This document shows positions 32,903 to 41,901 of a DNA stretch of 64,000 nucleotides, one piece after another. Numbering within the stretch: position 1 is the stretch's first letter; each line of letters starts with the position of its first letter. Both the position numbers and the translations under genes were made by a program. Below the pieces are notes generated by a model that saw only the letters and a list, made by a program, of their open reading frames with translations, was not told the DNA's origin and searched no databases. Origin of the DNA: an uncultured Oscillospiraceae bacterium (GTDB taxonomy: Bacteria > Bacillota > Clostridia > Oscillospirales > Acutalibacteraceae); the NCBI GenBank assembly GCA_900549775.1, contig URPR01000001.1, positions 1-64,000 on the forward strand, read 5' to 3'.

Positions 32903-34258
32903 ATGATACACAAGTATAAGTTAAACGGCTACAATATAGTCCTTGATGTAAACAGTGGTGCTGTACACGTTGTTGATGATTTAGCGTATGACATGCTGGA
33001 TTTTCTGGATGAAAATATGAAAGAAATGCCCGATGAAGCCTTAATTGATCATTTAAGGCAAAAATATAGTTTAACAGAAATAAACGAAACATACTGTGAG
33101 CTTTACGAACTTTATAAAAGCGGAGAACTTTTTTCAAAAGACTTCTACGCTCCACTGGCTCAAAACATAGGAGTTTCACCCATTAAGGCCATGTGCTTGA
33201 ACATTTCGCACGACTGTAATTTAAGATGTGAATATTGTTTTGCATCGAAAGGCGACTTTGGAACAGGAAGAGAACTCATGAGCTTAGATGTAGCCAAAAA
33301 AGCCATTGATTTTCTTATAAAGCACTCTTCGTCACGCAAAAACTTGGAAGTTGACTTCTTCGGCGGAGAGCCACTTATGAACTTTGAAGTGGTAAAGGAA
33401 ACCGTAAAATACGCAAGAAGTCTTCAGGATAAGTTTGATAAAAATTTTAGGTTTACTATAACTACAAATGGCTTGTTATTGACGGATGATAAGATAGATT
33501 TCATAAATAAAGAAATGGACAATGTTGTTCTGTCGCTGGACGGTCGCAAAGAAGTAAATGATCGGTTGAGGTTGACTACAAACGGAAAAGGTTGCTATGA
33601 CATAATAGTCCCTAACTATCAGAAATTGGTAAAAGGTCGAGGAGAAAAAGATTATTATGTTAGAGGGACTTTCACAAAGTACAATTTAGACTTTGCAAAC
33701 GATGTTTTGCACATGAACTCTCTGGGGTTTGACCAGATATCGATAGAGCCGGTTGTATCAGAAGAAAGACTAGACTATTCAATAAAAGAAGAGGACATTG
33801 ATACAGTATTTAAAGAATACGAAAAACTGGCGCTGGAACTTATAGAACAGTGCAGGAAAGGAAATTATTTTAACTTTTTCCACTTTATGTTAGACTTAAA
33901 TCAAGGACCTTGTGCTATCAAAAGGCTAAAAGGCTGCGGGTGTGGCAATGAGTATGTTTCTATTACACCGAATGGAGATATATTCCCATGTCATCAGTTT
34001 GTAGGGAAAAGCGACTGGAAAATGGGCAACGTAAATGATGGTAATTTTAAAAATGATATTAAAGATTATTTTGCAAAGGCAAATATCTATAGTAAAGAGG
34101 ATTGCAAAGATTGTTGGGCAAAATTTTACTGTAGCGGTGGCTGCAATGCCAACAACCTGCAATATGCTGGAAATGTCCTAAAGTCTCATAAACTAGCGTG
34201 TGAGCTTGAAAAAAAGAGATTAGAATGCGCTATAATGATCAAAGCTACATTTAATTAA
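32903..34258 (+). CDS. scfB: Thioether cross-link-forming SCIFF peptide maturase (radical SAM/SPASM)
   Basis: A 451-aa radical SAM enzyme that installs thioether bonds in SCIFF. Domains in order: an N-terminal peptide-binding wing (RRE-like, about residues 1-85), the radical SAM core with CNLRCEYCF, the SAM-binding FFGGEPLMNFE, and a C-terminal SPASM region binding extra iron-sulfur clusters (CGCGNEYVSITPNGDIFPCH, then CKDCWAKFYCSGGC). ATG 32903 with AAAGGAG is the start; the frame is open further upstream but crosses the hairpin. Confidence 0.95.
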   Translation: MIHKYKLNGYNIVLDVNSGAVHVVDDLAYDMLDFLDENMKEMPDEALIDHLRQKYSLTEINETYCELYELYKSGELFSKDFYAPLAQNIGVSPIKAMCLNISHDCNLRCEYCFASKGDFGTGRELMSLDVAKKAIDFLIKHSSSRKNLEVDFFGGEPLMNFEVVKETVKYARSLQDKFDKNFRFTITTNGLLLTDDKIDFINKEMDNVVLSLDGRKEVNDRLRLTTNGKGCYDIIVPNYQKLVKGRGEKDYYVRGTFTKYNLDFANDVLHMNSLGFDQISIEPVVSEERLDYSIKEEDIDTVFKEYEKLALELIEQCRKGNYFNFFHFMLDLNQGPCAIKRLKGCGCGNEYVSITPNGDIFPCHQFVGKSDWKMGNVNDGNFKNDIKDYFAKANIYSKEDCKDCWAKFYCSGGCNANNLQYAGNVLKSHKLACELEKKRLECAIMIKATFN

Positions 34259-34562
34259 TATTTGAATATAACAAATAAGTGGATTATGTGGGGCAAAATA
34301 GGATTAATGTCAAGTTTAAATGAGAAGATAGTATCAAGTGCATTAATAGTTATGATCTTAATTTTATAGTAGAACCTTTATCAGCATGCAAATTTTTTAA
34401 ATGTGTATAAAGATCTTGGTGAAAAAATAATTACAGTTGAAAATAATATCCGTGTTTTAGAGCGTATATGGAGTAGATTCCAGAACTTTTAATATTATTG
34501 TTGTCAAATATTATGCCGATTTTGAGTCACAAACATATCCGTAGACTTTATATGGCATAATA
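34259..34562. other. Gene-poor stretch after scfB
   Basis: About 300 bp of AT-rich DNA. One frame has a short run (NVYKDLGEKIITVENNI) that reads like coding sequence but has no start, ribosome-binding site or usable length, so it may be a decayed gene. Nothing else can be supported. Confidence 0.4.
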
Positions 34563-34591
34563 AATACCCATCGATATAACCGATGGGTATT
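34563..34591 (-). terminator. Terminator downstream of the 203-aa membrane protein
   Basis: An 11-bp stem AATACCCATCG/CGATGGGTATT with a short loop; on the minus strand TTATTATGCC follows. It also faces scfB and may stop both strands. Confidence 0.65.
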
Positions 34592-34598
34592 ATTCGAA

Positions 34599-35210
34599 TT
34601 AAAGGTTTGCCTGGTTTTGCGGGGAGGCATTATTTTGAGCACGAATCATTTTTATATTTTTATATATTAAATAACCTAATCCGGCAATCGTGGAAATTAT
34701 TATAAACGGAAATTTAAAAGAACTGTTTTGGCTTTTTGATATAGGAGTTTCTATTGAACGAAAATTATTTGAATTATTCTCTATAGAGTTAGCAATATTC
34801 ATTATAGACTTAGGAAAAGCATTCCACCTAGTAGCGTACTCTTTAAGTTTTTCGGGTGTTAATAAACCGTTGCTAGGTTTAATAAATTTAGTTTTTCCTT
34901 CGTGTAACCAAATTTCATCGCCCGCATATTTTGCGAACGAATATTTGCCATTTTCCCAAAGGGCGTTACCATTATTAATTTTACTAACCTTTGAAGTGCT
35001 ATTTTGACCGAAGATTTCACGTTCAAACTGGCAAATAGCAAGCTCCATTGCATTATCTAATTCACATTTGTCTATATCTTCTGTAGCTATTTTGCTCATT
35101 TCCTCGGGAGTATTGAAATCGCCTATACTGCCTTCAGCGAAACAGAGCGTAGAACCAGTTCCAACCATAGAGCAAACTAAAAATAAGGATGTTATTTTTT
35201 TAAGATTCAT
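34599..35210 (-). CDS. Hypothetical exported protein with C-terminal membrane anchor (203 aa)
   Basis: Unrecognised. It has a signal peptide (MNLKKITSLFLVCSMVGTG, cleavage near CFA-EG), an extracytoplasmic domain of about 130 residues with the stretch LWENGKYSFAKYAGDEIWLH, a polar linker and a C-terminal membrane helix (IIISTIAGLGYLIY) with a basic stop-transfer. It is therefore a type I membrane protein with its domain outside. ATG 35210 follows GGAGAAAG. Confidence 0.7.
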   Translation of the reverse strand: MNLKKITSLFLVCSMVGTGSTLCFAEGSIGDFNTPEEMSKIATEDIDKCELDNAMELAICQFEREIFGQNSTSKVSKINNGNALWENGKYSFAKYAGDEIWLHEGKTKFIKPSNGLLTPEKLKEYATRWNAFPKSIMNIANSIENNSNNFRSIETPISKSQNSSFKFPFIIISTIAGLGYLIYKNIKMIRAQNNASPQNQANL

Positions 35211-35252
35211 TGTACTTTCTCCTCTTTTTTGATACATTTTTCTTTAGATCTT

Positions 35253-35282
35253 ATTATAACATAATTCAACCGAAAGTGTCAA
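35253..35282 (-). promoter_or_regulatory. Sigma-A promoter of the exported 203-aa protein
   Basis: On the minus strand: TTGACA, 18-bp spacer, TATAAT. Confidence 0.75.
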
Positions 35283-35333
35283 TGTTATAATTTATTTTTA
35301 ATTTTTTATAGAAAATGATTAAAATCAACATTG

Positions 35334-35362
35334 TTGAATTTAATGCCTTATCGTGATATTAT
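35334..35362 (+). promoter_or_regulatory. Promoter of the exonuclease III gene
   Basis: TTGAAT, 17-bp spacer, TATTAT. Confidence 0.65.
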
Positions 35363-35390
35363 TATTAAAATAATTATGTAGGTGTATATT

Positions 35391-36146
35391 ATGAAGTTGA
35401 TTTCTTGGAATGTAAACGGTTTAAGAGCCTGTATAAGCAAGGGATTTAAAGATTTTATGGACAGCACAAATGCAGATATTTTTTGTGTGCAGGAAACTAA
35501 AATGCAAAAGGAACAGGCTGATTTTTCTTTTCCTGGATATGTAGAGTTTTGGAGTAGTGCAGAAAAAAAGGGGTATTCAGGAACTGCGATTTTCTCAAAA
35601 ATAAAACCCACAAAAGTAACTTTTGGCTTAGGAAAGGAAAAACATGACAATGAGGGCAGAGTTATCACAGCAGAATATGAAAAGTTTTTTCTTGTTAATG
35701 TTTACGTTCCAAATGCGCAAAGAGAATTGACGAGACTTAGCTATCGTATGGAGTGGGAAGATGATTTTCGTAAATACGTTTGCAAGTTAAGTAAACTAAA
35801 GCCTGTGATTATATGCGGTGATATGAACGTGGCTCACAACGAAATAGATTTGAAGAACTTTAAAACGAATGTTGGAAATGCAGGTTTTACTTTTGAAGAA
35901 AGAGACAAAATGACTAAACTTTTATCGTCAGGATTTGTAGATGCTTTTAGATACTTATACCCTGAGAAAAGAGAAGCTTATACTTGGTGGTCTTACATGT
36001 TCAATGCACGAAAAAATAATGCTGGTTGGCGTATTGATTATTTTTTGGTTTCAGATAGCATAAAACATTTAATAAAAGACTCAATTATTCATAGTGAAAT
36101 TTTAGGTAGTGACCATTGTCCTGTGGAACTAGACATTGATATATGA
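35391..36146 (+). CDS. exoA: Exodeoxyribonuclease III / AP endonuclease
   Basis: A 251-aa ExoA/Xth enzyme that cuts DNA 5' of abasic sites in base excision repair. Motifs: MKLISWNVNGLRA, the metal ligand FCVQETKMQ, GYSGTAIFSK, VNVYVPNAQ, CGDMNVAHNEIDL, and the C-terminal catalytic GSDHCPVELDI. Length is standard. It has its own promoter and no operon partner. Confidence 0.95.
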   Translation: MKLISWNVNGLRACISKGFKDFMDSTNADIFCVQETKMQKEQADFSFPGYVEFWSSAEKKGYSGTAIFSKIKPTKVTFGLGKEKHDNEGRVITAEYEKFFLVNVYVPNAQRELTRLSYRMEWEDDFRKYVCKLSKLKPVIICGDMNVAHNEIDLKNFKTNVGNAGFTFEERDKMTKLLSSGFVDAFRYLYPEKREAYTWWSYMFNARKNNAGWRIDYFLVSDSIKHLIKDSIIHSEILGSDHCPVELDIDI

Positions 36147-36166
36147 CGATATTTTAAAGATTTTGG

Positions 36167-36195
36167 TTGACCTAAATCTGTTAAAATTGTAATAT
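36167..36195 (+). promoter_or_regulatory. Promoter of the gld-like ABC operon
   Basis: TTGACC, 17-bp spacer, TAATAT. Confidence 0.5.
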
Positions 36196-36244
36196 TATAT
36201 GGAGTGAAGTTTTAAAATAATCTTGTTTTAGGAGTGATTTAAAA

Positions 36245-37240
36245 GTGATAGAAATCAAAAACCTTACCAAAAGGTATGGGAAAAAAATCGCGCTTGATAA
36301 TATAAGTTTTTCTGTAAAACCTGGTGAAATTTTAGGATTTCTCGGCTCAAATGGAGCAGGTAAATCTACAACTATGAACATAATAACAGGGTACTTATCG
36401 GCGGATGAGGGGAGTGTTTCTATAGATAATGATGAAATATTTGAAAATCCCGTTGCTTTAAAGAGTAAAATAGGGTATTTGCCGGAAATTCCACCACTTT
36501 ACCCCGACATGACTGTGAAAGGTTACCTCGAATTTATTTTTGACTTAAAAAAAGCTAAACTTAAGAACCTAGATAAGCATACTCACGTTGAGGAAGTTTG
36601 CTCAAAAGTAAATATATCAAACGTCAGCTTAAGAATAATAAAGCATCTTTCAAAAGGTTATAAGCAAAGAGTTGGGATTGCCGCTGCGTTAATAGGCAAT
36701 CCTCCGGTTTTGATTTTTGATGAACCAACTGTTGGGCTTGATCCAAAGCAAATAATAGAAATGCGTGAATTCATAAAAAAATTGGGCGAAAAACATACGG
36801 TTATTTTGTCGTCCCACATATTGTCTGAGGTACAGGCGGTTTGTGACAGGATTATCGTCATAAATAACGGTAAAATAGTGGCTGACGATACGCCTAAAAA
36901 TTTGGCAGAGCAATTTTCCGGTCAAGATAAAATTATTTTGCAAGTAGAGGGAGACAAAACAAAAATAAGGCCACTTTTGACAGATGTGCCTGGTATAAGC
37001 AAAATAACTCCGGGGAAAAAAGTAAGTGAAAATGCTTATGAATTTACAATAGATGCAAGTAAGGATTTCTCCGTTCGTAAAGGCATATTTAATGTTTGCG
37101 CTGAAAATGATTTCCCGATACTTACTATGAAAATGTCTGAGGCGAACCTTGAAGATGTATTCTTGCAACTTACCAAAGACGATATACAAGCAAACCCTGA
37201 TAACAAATCTTTCATTGCAAATGAGGAGGTAGAAATATGA
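36245..37240 (+). CDS. ABC transporter ATP-binding protein (GldA-like)
   Basis: A 331-aa ATPase: Walker A GSNGAGKST, Q-loop GYLPE, signature LSKGYKQRVGIAAAL, Walker B VLIFDEPTVGLDP and the H-loop LSSHILSE, followed by a C-terminal extension of about 100 residues. Its partners are an ABC-2 permease, a GldG-like protein and a DUF4340 protein, the layout known from Bacteroidetes gliding genes but widespread in non-gliding bacteria. Substrate unknown. Start GTG behind AGGAG. It overlaps the permease start by 4 nt. Confidence 0.9.
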   Translation: MIEIKNLTKRYGKKIALDNISFSVKPGEILGFLGSNGAGKSTTMNIITGYLSADEGSVSIDNDEIFENPVALKSKIGYLPEIPPLYPDMTVKGYLEFIFDLKKAKLKNLDKHTHVEEVCSKVNISNVSLRIIKHLSKGYKQRVGIAAALIGNPPVLIFDEPTVGLDPKQIIEMREFIKKLGEKHTVILSSHILSEVQAVCDRIIVINNGKIVADDTPKNLAEQFSGQDKIILQVEGDKTKIRPLLTDVPGISKITPGKKVSENAYEFTIDASKDFSVRKGIFNVCAENDFPILTMKMSEANLEDVFLQLTKDDIQANPDNKSFIANEEVEI

Positions 37241-37941
37241 ACGCAATATTAAAAAGAGAGTTTTTATCGTACTTTTCGTCCCCCATTGGGTACATAGTTA
37301 TGGCGGCATTTTTTGCATTTGGTGGGTTTTATTTTTATATGACGTGCCTTGTCGCAAACTCAGCAAATATATCTTACACTTTTAGCAATTTATTTATCAT
37401 CACTATATTTTTAATTCCGATTTTAACGATGAGGTTATTTAGTGAAGAGAAAAAACAACAAACTGAAGTAGCCCTTTTAACAGCACCAGTAAAACTTACA
37501 GCTGTGGTGTTGGGGAAATATTTAGCAGCGATTTTTATGTTTTTTATTTGCATTTCTATAACGCTTGTTTTCACAGTTGTGATATCGTTTTTTACAAAAC
37601 CTGATCTAGCATCAGCATTGGGAAACTTTTTGGGGCTGTTTTTACTTAGTGCATCTTTAATTTCAATAGGGCTATTCCTTTCATCCATAACTGAAAATCA
37701 AATTATAGCAGCGATTAGCAGCATAGGTGCAGGTCTGTTTATTATGCTTTTCGACACACTTTCAAATGTAATCCCAGTTAAGTTTGTAAGCACTTTATTT
37801 CAAAAAATTTCGTTCATGTCTAGGTACAATAACTTCACGTTGGGTATGCTGAACCTTTCGGATATTGTGTTTTTTCTGAGCGTTTGTGCATTGTTTATAT
37901 TCTTAACAGTGCGAGTTTTTGAAAAAAAGAGATGGGCTTAA
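37237..37941 (+). CDS. ABC-2 type permease (GldF-like)
   Basis: A 234-aa polytopic protein with six hydrophobic segments and the family N-terminus LKREFLSYFSSPIGYIVMAA, then MRLFSEEKKQQTEVALLTAP between the second and third helices. It overlaps the ATPase gene by 4 nt, so the two are coupled. Confidence 0.88.
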   Translation: MNAILKREFLSYFSSPIGYIVMAAFFAFGGFYFYMTCLVANSANISYTFSNLFIITIFLIPILTMRLFSEEKKQQTEVALLTAPVKLTAVVLGKYLAAIFMFFICISITLVFTVVISFFTKPDLASALGNFLGLFLLSASLISIGLFLSSITENQIIAAISSIGAGLFIMLFDTLSNVIPVKFVSTLFQKISFMSRYNNFTLGMLNLSDIVFFLSVCALFIFLTVRVFEKKRWA

Positions 37942-37965
37942 AACTTTAAAAAGGAGAACAGTTTT

Positions 37966-39453
37966 ATGGAAAAGAAAGAGAAAAAAGATTTTTATAATAA
38001 ATTAAAATTAGACAGAATAAAAGCATATTTTAATAGAAGAAAATTTAAGAGAGGTAGTTTAGCTAGTTGTATCACAATATTAGTCATAGCAGCTATAGTC
38101 CTTTTAAATGTTGTGACTTCAGTGTGCGCTGAAAAGTTTCCATTGAGCTGGGACTTGACCAGCAACAAAGTTTTTACGCTAACTGATCAATCAAAAAACT
38201 TTTTAAATGCTCTAGATAAAGATGTTGAAATAACGCTTTTGAATGACGAAAATTCTTTTTCAGATAAAAACGAATACTTTAAACAAGCGAATACTGTTTT
38301 AAAGCAATATGCTAAACTTTCAAGCAAAGTAAAAATAAACTATGTAGATGTAGTGAAAAATCCAACATACATACAAAATAATTATCCAAATGAAAACCTA
38401 AATACAAATAGTATAATTGTAAGATGCCAGAACAAATACAAGGTTATAACTATAAATGACATTTTCGATATAAGCTATAATTATTACGGCGGTTCAGGCG
38501 TCACGGCTTCAAAGGCGGAGCAAGAGCTTACAGCTGCAATAGTATATGTTACTTCTGAACAGCAAAACTTGGTCGCTATTGTAAAGGGTTACGGAGAACA
38601 AGACTATTCCGCGTTTTCAGAGGTTTTAAAGAAAAATAATTACAACATTGTAGAAGTTTCTATTTTAACTGAAGATATTCCGGAATCTGCTGACGCTGTG
38701 TTGATTTTTGCGCCTGAGCGCGATTATGACAACACAGGCAAAGAAAAATTAGAAAAATTTTTAAATCTTGAAGGAAAAACTTTATTTTATGCAGCTAACC
38801 CGCAATTGAGCTCTTCTCCTGTTTTAGATAAAATTTTGGAAAGCTGGGACATAAAGCTAAAAAGCGGACTAGTTTATGAAACAAACAAAAGTAAGCTTAC
38901 AACCAATATGAATTTATTTGAAGCAGTGAGCGACTATGTAGATAATAACTACACAGAGAACTTGAAGTCTGTTGATATTCCGGTTTTAGTTCCGGCATGT
39001 AGACCGATTGAAGTGCTAAATAGCAGCGACAAAGTGAAAACACTTTTGCAATTTTCTGAAACTTCCGGAATTATGCCGATCAATGCTGGCAAGGATTTTG
39101 ATATAAAGGCAAATATTTCTGGTCCTATTGCATCGTGTGTCGTATCGAATAAGACTTTAGATGGAAAAAGCAAAGAGAATCATGTTGCGGTTATTGGCTC
39201 TTATATAGCTTTGAGCGAAGACTACCTTTCGGCTACCTCGCTTAATAACTCACAATATTTTGTAAATATGCTAAATGTAATGCTTGATCGAGAAAATGTT
39301 GGAATTATAATAGAATCAAAGTCTTTAGAGAGTAAAGAGTTGGGCATAAACGCTGTACAAGCGAACCTTTTAGGAGTTATATTTACAATCGTAGTGCCGC
39401 TGTTGGTGCTGTCTTTAGGAATTGCTGTTTTTGTAAAAAGGAAAAATAAATAA
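37966..39453 (+). CDS. GldG-like ABC transporter auxiliary protein
   Basis: A 495-aa protein with an N-terminal membrane helix, an extracytoplasmic domain of about 400 residues and a C-terminal helix (GVIFTIVVPLLVLSLGIAVF). Family landmarks: LTSNKVFTLTDQSKNFL just after the first helix and YGEQDYSAFSEVLKKNNY in the middle. Such proteins accompany GldA/F-type transporters; mechanism unknown. Confidence 0.85.
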   Translation: MEKKEKKDFYNKLKLDRIKAYFNRRKFKRGSLASCITILVIAAIVLLNVVTSVCAEKFPLSWDLTSNKVFTLTDQSKNFLNALDKDVEITLLNDENSFSDKNEYFKQANTVLKQYAKLSSKVKINYVDVVKNPTYIQNNYPNENLNTNSIIVRCQNKYKVITINDIFDISYNYYGGSGVTASKAEQELTAAIVYVTSEQQNLVAIVKGYGEQDYSAFSEVLKKNNYNIVEVSILTEDIPESADAVLIFAPERDYDNTGKEKLEKFLNLEGKTLFYAANPQLSSSPVLDKILESWDIKLKSGLVYETNKSKLTTNMNLFEAVSDYVDNNYTENLKSVDIPVLVPACRPIEVLNSSDKVKTLLQFSETSGIMPINAGKDFDIKANISGPIASCVVSNKTLDGKSKENHVAVIGSYIALSEDYLSATSLNNSQYFVNMLNVMLDRENVGIIIESKSLESKELGINAVQANLLGVIFTIVVPLLVLSLGIAVFVKRKNK

Positions 39454-39470
39454 AAGGAAGTGGAGCAACT

Positions 39471-40034
39471 TTGAAAAAGCAAACTCAAAGTTTAATAATA
39501 TGTTCTACTATTTTGGCTTTGTTGGTTTCAATTTTGATTTTACTGATTTCAATGCCAAACAGCGAGATTACAGACACTTCTACGTCTGAAAGTGTTAGTG
39601 TCCCGGAAGCTTTTATTTCTAAAAAAATAGAGGATATATCAAAAATACAAATAAAAAATTTAGAAAATGAAGTGAATATAATTGCGAATAAAAACGAAGG
39701 CAATATAGAGTTTACCATACCGGAACTTGATTCTAAGAATGTTTCAAAGACAAATGTTGAAGATTTTGTGAAGGAAATTCTTAACATGTCACCCATCCAA
39801 GTTGTGCAAGAAAACGTAGATGATTTATCTACATATGGTTTGAATGGCGATGTCCCTTCAATCTCTGTTTTTGATAACTCCGGTGGTAAGGTGGTATTGA
39901 AATTAGGGGTGGAAGCACCGCTGTCAATAGGAAATTATTTAAGAATAAATGATGAGCACAAAGTTTACCTTATTTCACCATTTTATGCCGAACTTTTTAA
40001 GGGCGACACAGAGCGTTTTCTAAATAAACAGTAA
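39471..40034 (+). CDS. DUF4340-type membrane-anchored protein (187 aa)
   Basis: The last gene of the gld-like operon. One N-terminal helix is followed by a single extracytoplasmic domain with the DUF4340 pattern (LSTYGLNGDVPSISVFDNSG, VVLKLGVEAPLSIGNYLRI, KVYLISPFYAELF). It is shorter than most family members, which carry repeated units. Start TTG with GGAAGTGGAG upstream. Confidence 0.75.
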   Translation: MKKQTQSLIICSTILALLVSILILLISMPNSEITDTSTSESVSVPEAFISKKIEDISKIQIKNLENEVNIIANKNEGNIEFTIPELDSKNVSKTNVEDFVKEILNMSPIQVVQENVDDLSTYGLNGDVPSISVFDNSGGKVVLKLGVEAPLSIGNYLRINDEHKVYLISPFYAELFKGDTERFLNKQ

Positions 40035-40138
40035 TATTCTTTAAGAGGGAAAATAAATAATGTAGATATCCATCCGTACACCGGGTGGGTATATCATATT
40101 TGGTGAATTTACAAATATGACTGTAAGAGGGCAAGACG

Positions 40139-41497
40139 ATGAAACACAACACACCGCTTTATAGTGCACTTAAAAAATATAAAAGTAAGAATATTTCATC
40201 TTTTCATACGCCGGGGCACAAGTGCAATAAGAAATTTTTAAAGTATAATTTACTTTCGTATGACTACACAGAACTGGCGCAAACGGACAATCTGTTTTAT
40301 CCGAAGGGAAGCATACTATTGGCTGAGAATAGAGCAGCTAAAGTTTTTAAAGCTCGAAGGACTTTATTTTCAAGTGGAGGGTGCAGTCTTTGCATTCAGG
40401 CGATGTTGCGATTAGCTTTGCCAAGTGGAGGAAAAATTATTGCGTCTAGGTTTATACATAAGTCGGCTGTAAATGCTATGTCTTTACTTAACATTACCCC
40501 TATTTGGGTAATGCCGGAAAAGGGCAATGATTCCACATTCTTTGAAGCTATTTTTCCAGAAAAAGTAAAAGAGTTATTAGAGACTAATAAAGACGCAAAG
40601 GCTGTATATATAACAAGCCCGGATTATTTTGGAACTATTTCAGACGTTAAAGCTATATCTAGAATTTGTAAGGCCTATAGGGTTCCTTTGCTTGTAGACA
40701 ATGCCCATGGGGCACATTTGGGGCTGCTTTCTGAAAACTTACACCCGCTTAATTTTGGCGCAGATATGGTAGCGGATTCAGCACATAAAACTTTGCCGGT
40801 TTTGACAGGTGGCGCTTTCTTGCATATAAATGATCAAAAATATGTAGAAAAAGCAAAAACAGCTATGGGTCTTTTTGCGTCTACAAGTCCATCATATCCA
40901 ATCATGGCTTCACTAGATTTGTGCTGTAACTGGATAAACAAGTACGGAAAGAAATCATTTCAAGGTCTAGAGGAATCTGTGACCGAGATTAAGAACATAG
41001 CAGAAACTCAAGGATTAATGGTGCAAAAAAGGAACTTGGTTGACCCTACTCGTTTAAGTTTTAATACGTCTAAGCTCGGAATTTCTGGCGAAACTTTAGC
41101 AGAACATTTTAGAAAATTTAAGGTAGAACCGGAATTTTCACTTGGAAACTTTTTAGTTTTGATCCCTACGCCGTTTAATACAAAAAAGGATTTCAGCCGG
41201 CTGAAAAAGGCCGTTTTGTCCATTTCAGCAATAAAAGGTAGTAGTAACTTAAATGATGAAAAATTTGATTACTTGAAAAATCTGGAGCTGCCACAATGCG
41301 GTTTATCTTTAAGGGAAGCTTTATTAGCAGAATCTGAAACTCTAGAAGTCAAAAATGCTCTGGGGAGAATATCAAAAAGTATGATTTGTCCGTGCCCTCC
41401 GGGAATACCCATTGTGCTTCCGGGTGAGGTAGTAACTCAGGGAGTTGTAGAAAACCTATTAAACTATGGCATTTTTTCTTTGGACGTGATAAAATAA
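40139..41497 (+). CDS. PLP-dependent Orn/Lys/Arg decarboxylase family protein
   Basis: A 452-aa fold-type I PLP enzyme of the YaaO/SpeA group. Seen: SFHTPGHKCNKKF at the N-terminus, ASRFIHKSAVNAMSL, VDNAHGAHLG with the PLP-binding Asp, the Schiff-base lysine in ADSAHKTLPVLTGGAFLH, and the C-terminal CPCPPGIPIVLPGE. Exact substrate (arginine, lysine or ornithine) cannot be read. It opens the cluster with darA, holB and ricT, as yaaO does in Bacillus, but tmk, which normally lies between, is missing. Confidence 0.9.
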   Translation: MKHNTPLYSALKKYKSKNISSFHTPGHKCNKKFLKYNLLSYDYTELAQTDNLFYPKGSILLAENRAAKVFKARRTLFSSGGCSLCIQAMLRLALPSGGKIIASRFIHKSAVNAMSLLNITPIWVMPEKGNDSTFFEAIFPEKVKELLETNKDAKAVYITSPDYFGTISDVKAISRICKAYRVPLLVDNAHGAHLGLLSENLHPLNFGADMVADSAHKTLPVLTGGAFLHINDQKYVEKAKTAMGLFASTSPSYPIMASLDLCCNWINKYGKKSFQGLEESVTEIKNIAETQGLMVQKRNLVDPTRLSFNTSKLGISGETLAEHFRKFKVEPEFSLGNFLVLIPTPFNTKKDFSRLKKAVLSISAIKGSSNLNDEKFDYLKNLELPQCGLSLREALLAESETLEVKNALGRISKSMICPCPPGIPIVLPGEVVTQGVVENLLNYGIFSLDVIK

Positions 41498-41556
41498 TTC
41501 TTAAAGAGAATTTATTTTGTAAAAAATAGTTATTTTAAAGCGAAGGAGGAATTTAA

Positions 41557-41880
41557 ATGAAATTAGTTCTTTCTATCATCAACAGTGACGATGCTTCGAA
41601 TGTATCTTCTGCGTTGACTGAAAAAAGATTTCAGGTAACTAAACTGGCAACTACAGGAGGATTTTTGAAAAGTGGGAATACGACGTTTATAACAGGCGTT
41701 GATGACGATAAGGTGGATGAAGTTATTGAGATCATTGCAAAAACCAGCAATAAACGTACGCAAATGGTCCCAAATGCTTCCACATTAGACATGGGGGTAT
41801 ATTCGGCTTTGCCATTTGAAGTAACTGTTGGTGGTGCTACCATATTCGTTTTGAATGTTGATAGATTTGAAAAAATTTGA
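41557..41880 (+). CDS. darA: Cyclic-di-AMP receptor DarA (PII-like)
   Basis: A 107-aa PII-like trimeric protein that binds c-di-AMP (YaaQ/PstA). The N-terminal strand-helix KLVLSIINSDDASNVSSAL, the glycine-rich loop KLATTGGFLKSGNTTFITGV and the C-terminal VGGATIFVLNVDRFEKI match the family. The downstream target is not known in the family. GGAGG precedes the ATG. Confidence 0.95.
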   Translation: MKLVLSIINSDDASNVSSALTEKRFQVTKLATTGGFLKSGNTTFITGVDDDKVDEVIEIIAKTSNKRTQMVPNASTLDMGVYSALPFEVTVGGATIFVLNVDRFEKI

Positions 41881-41901
41881 AGGTGCTAAAGGGAACAAAG
41901 C

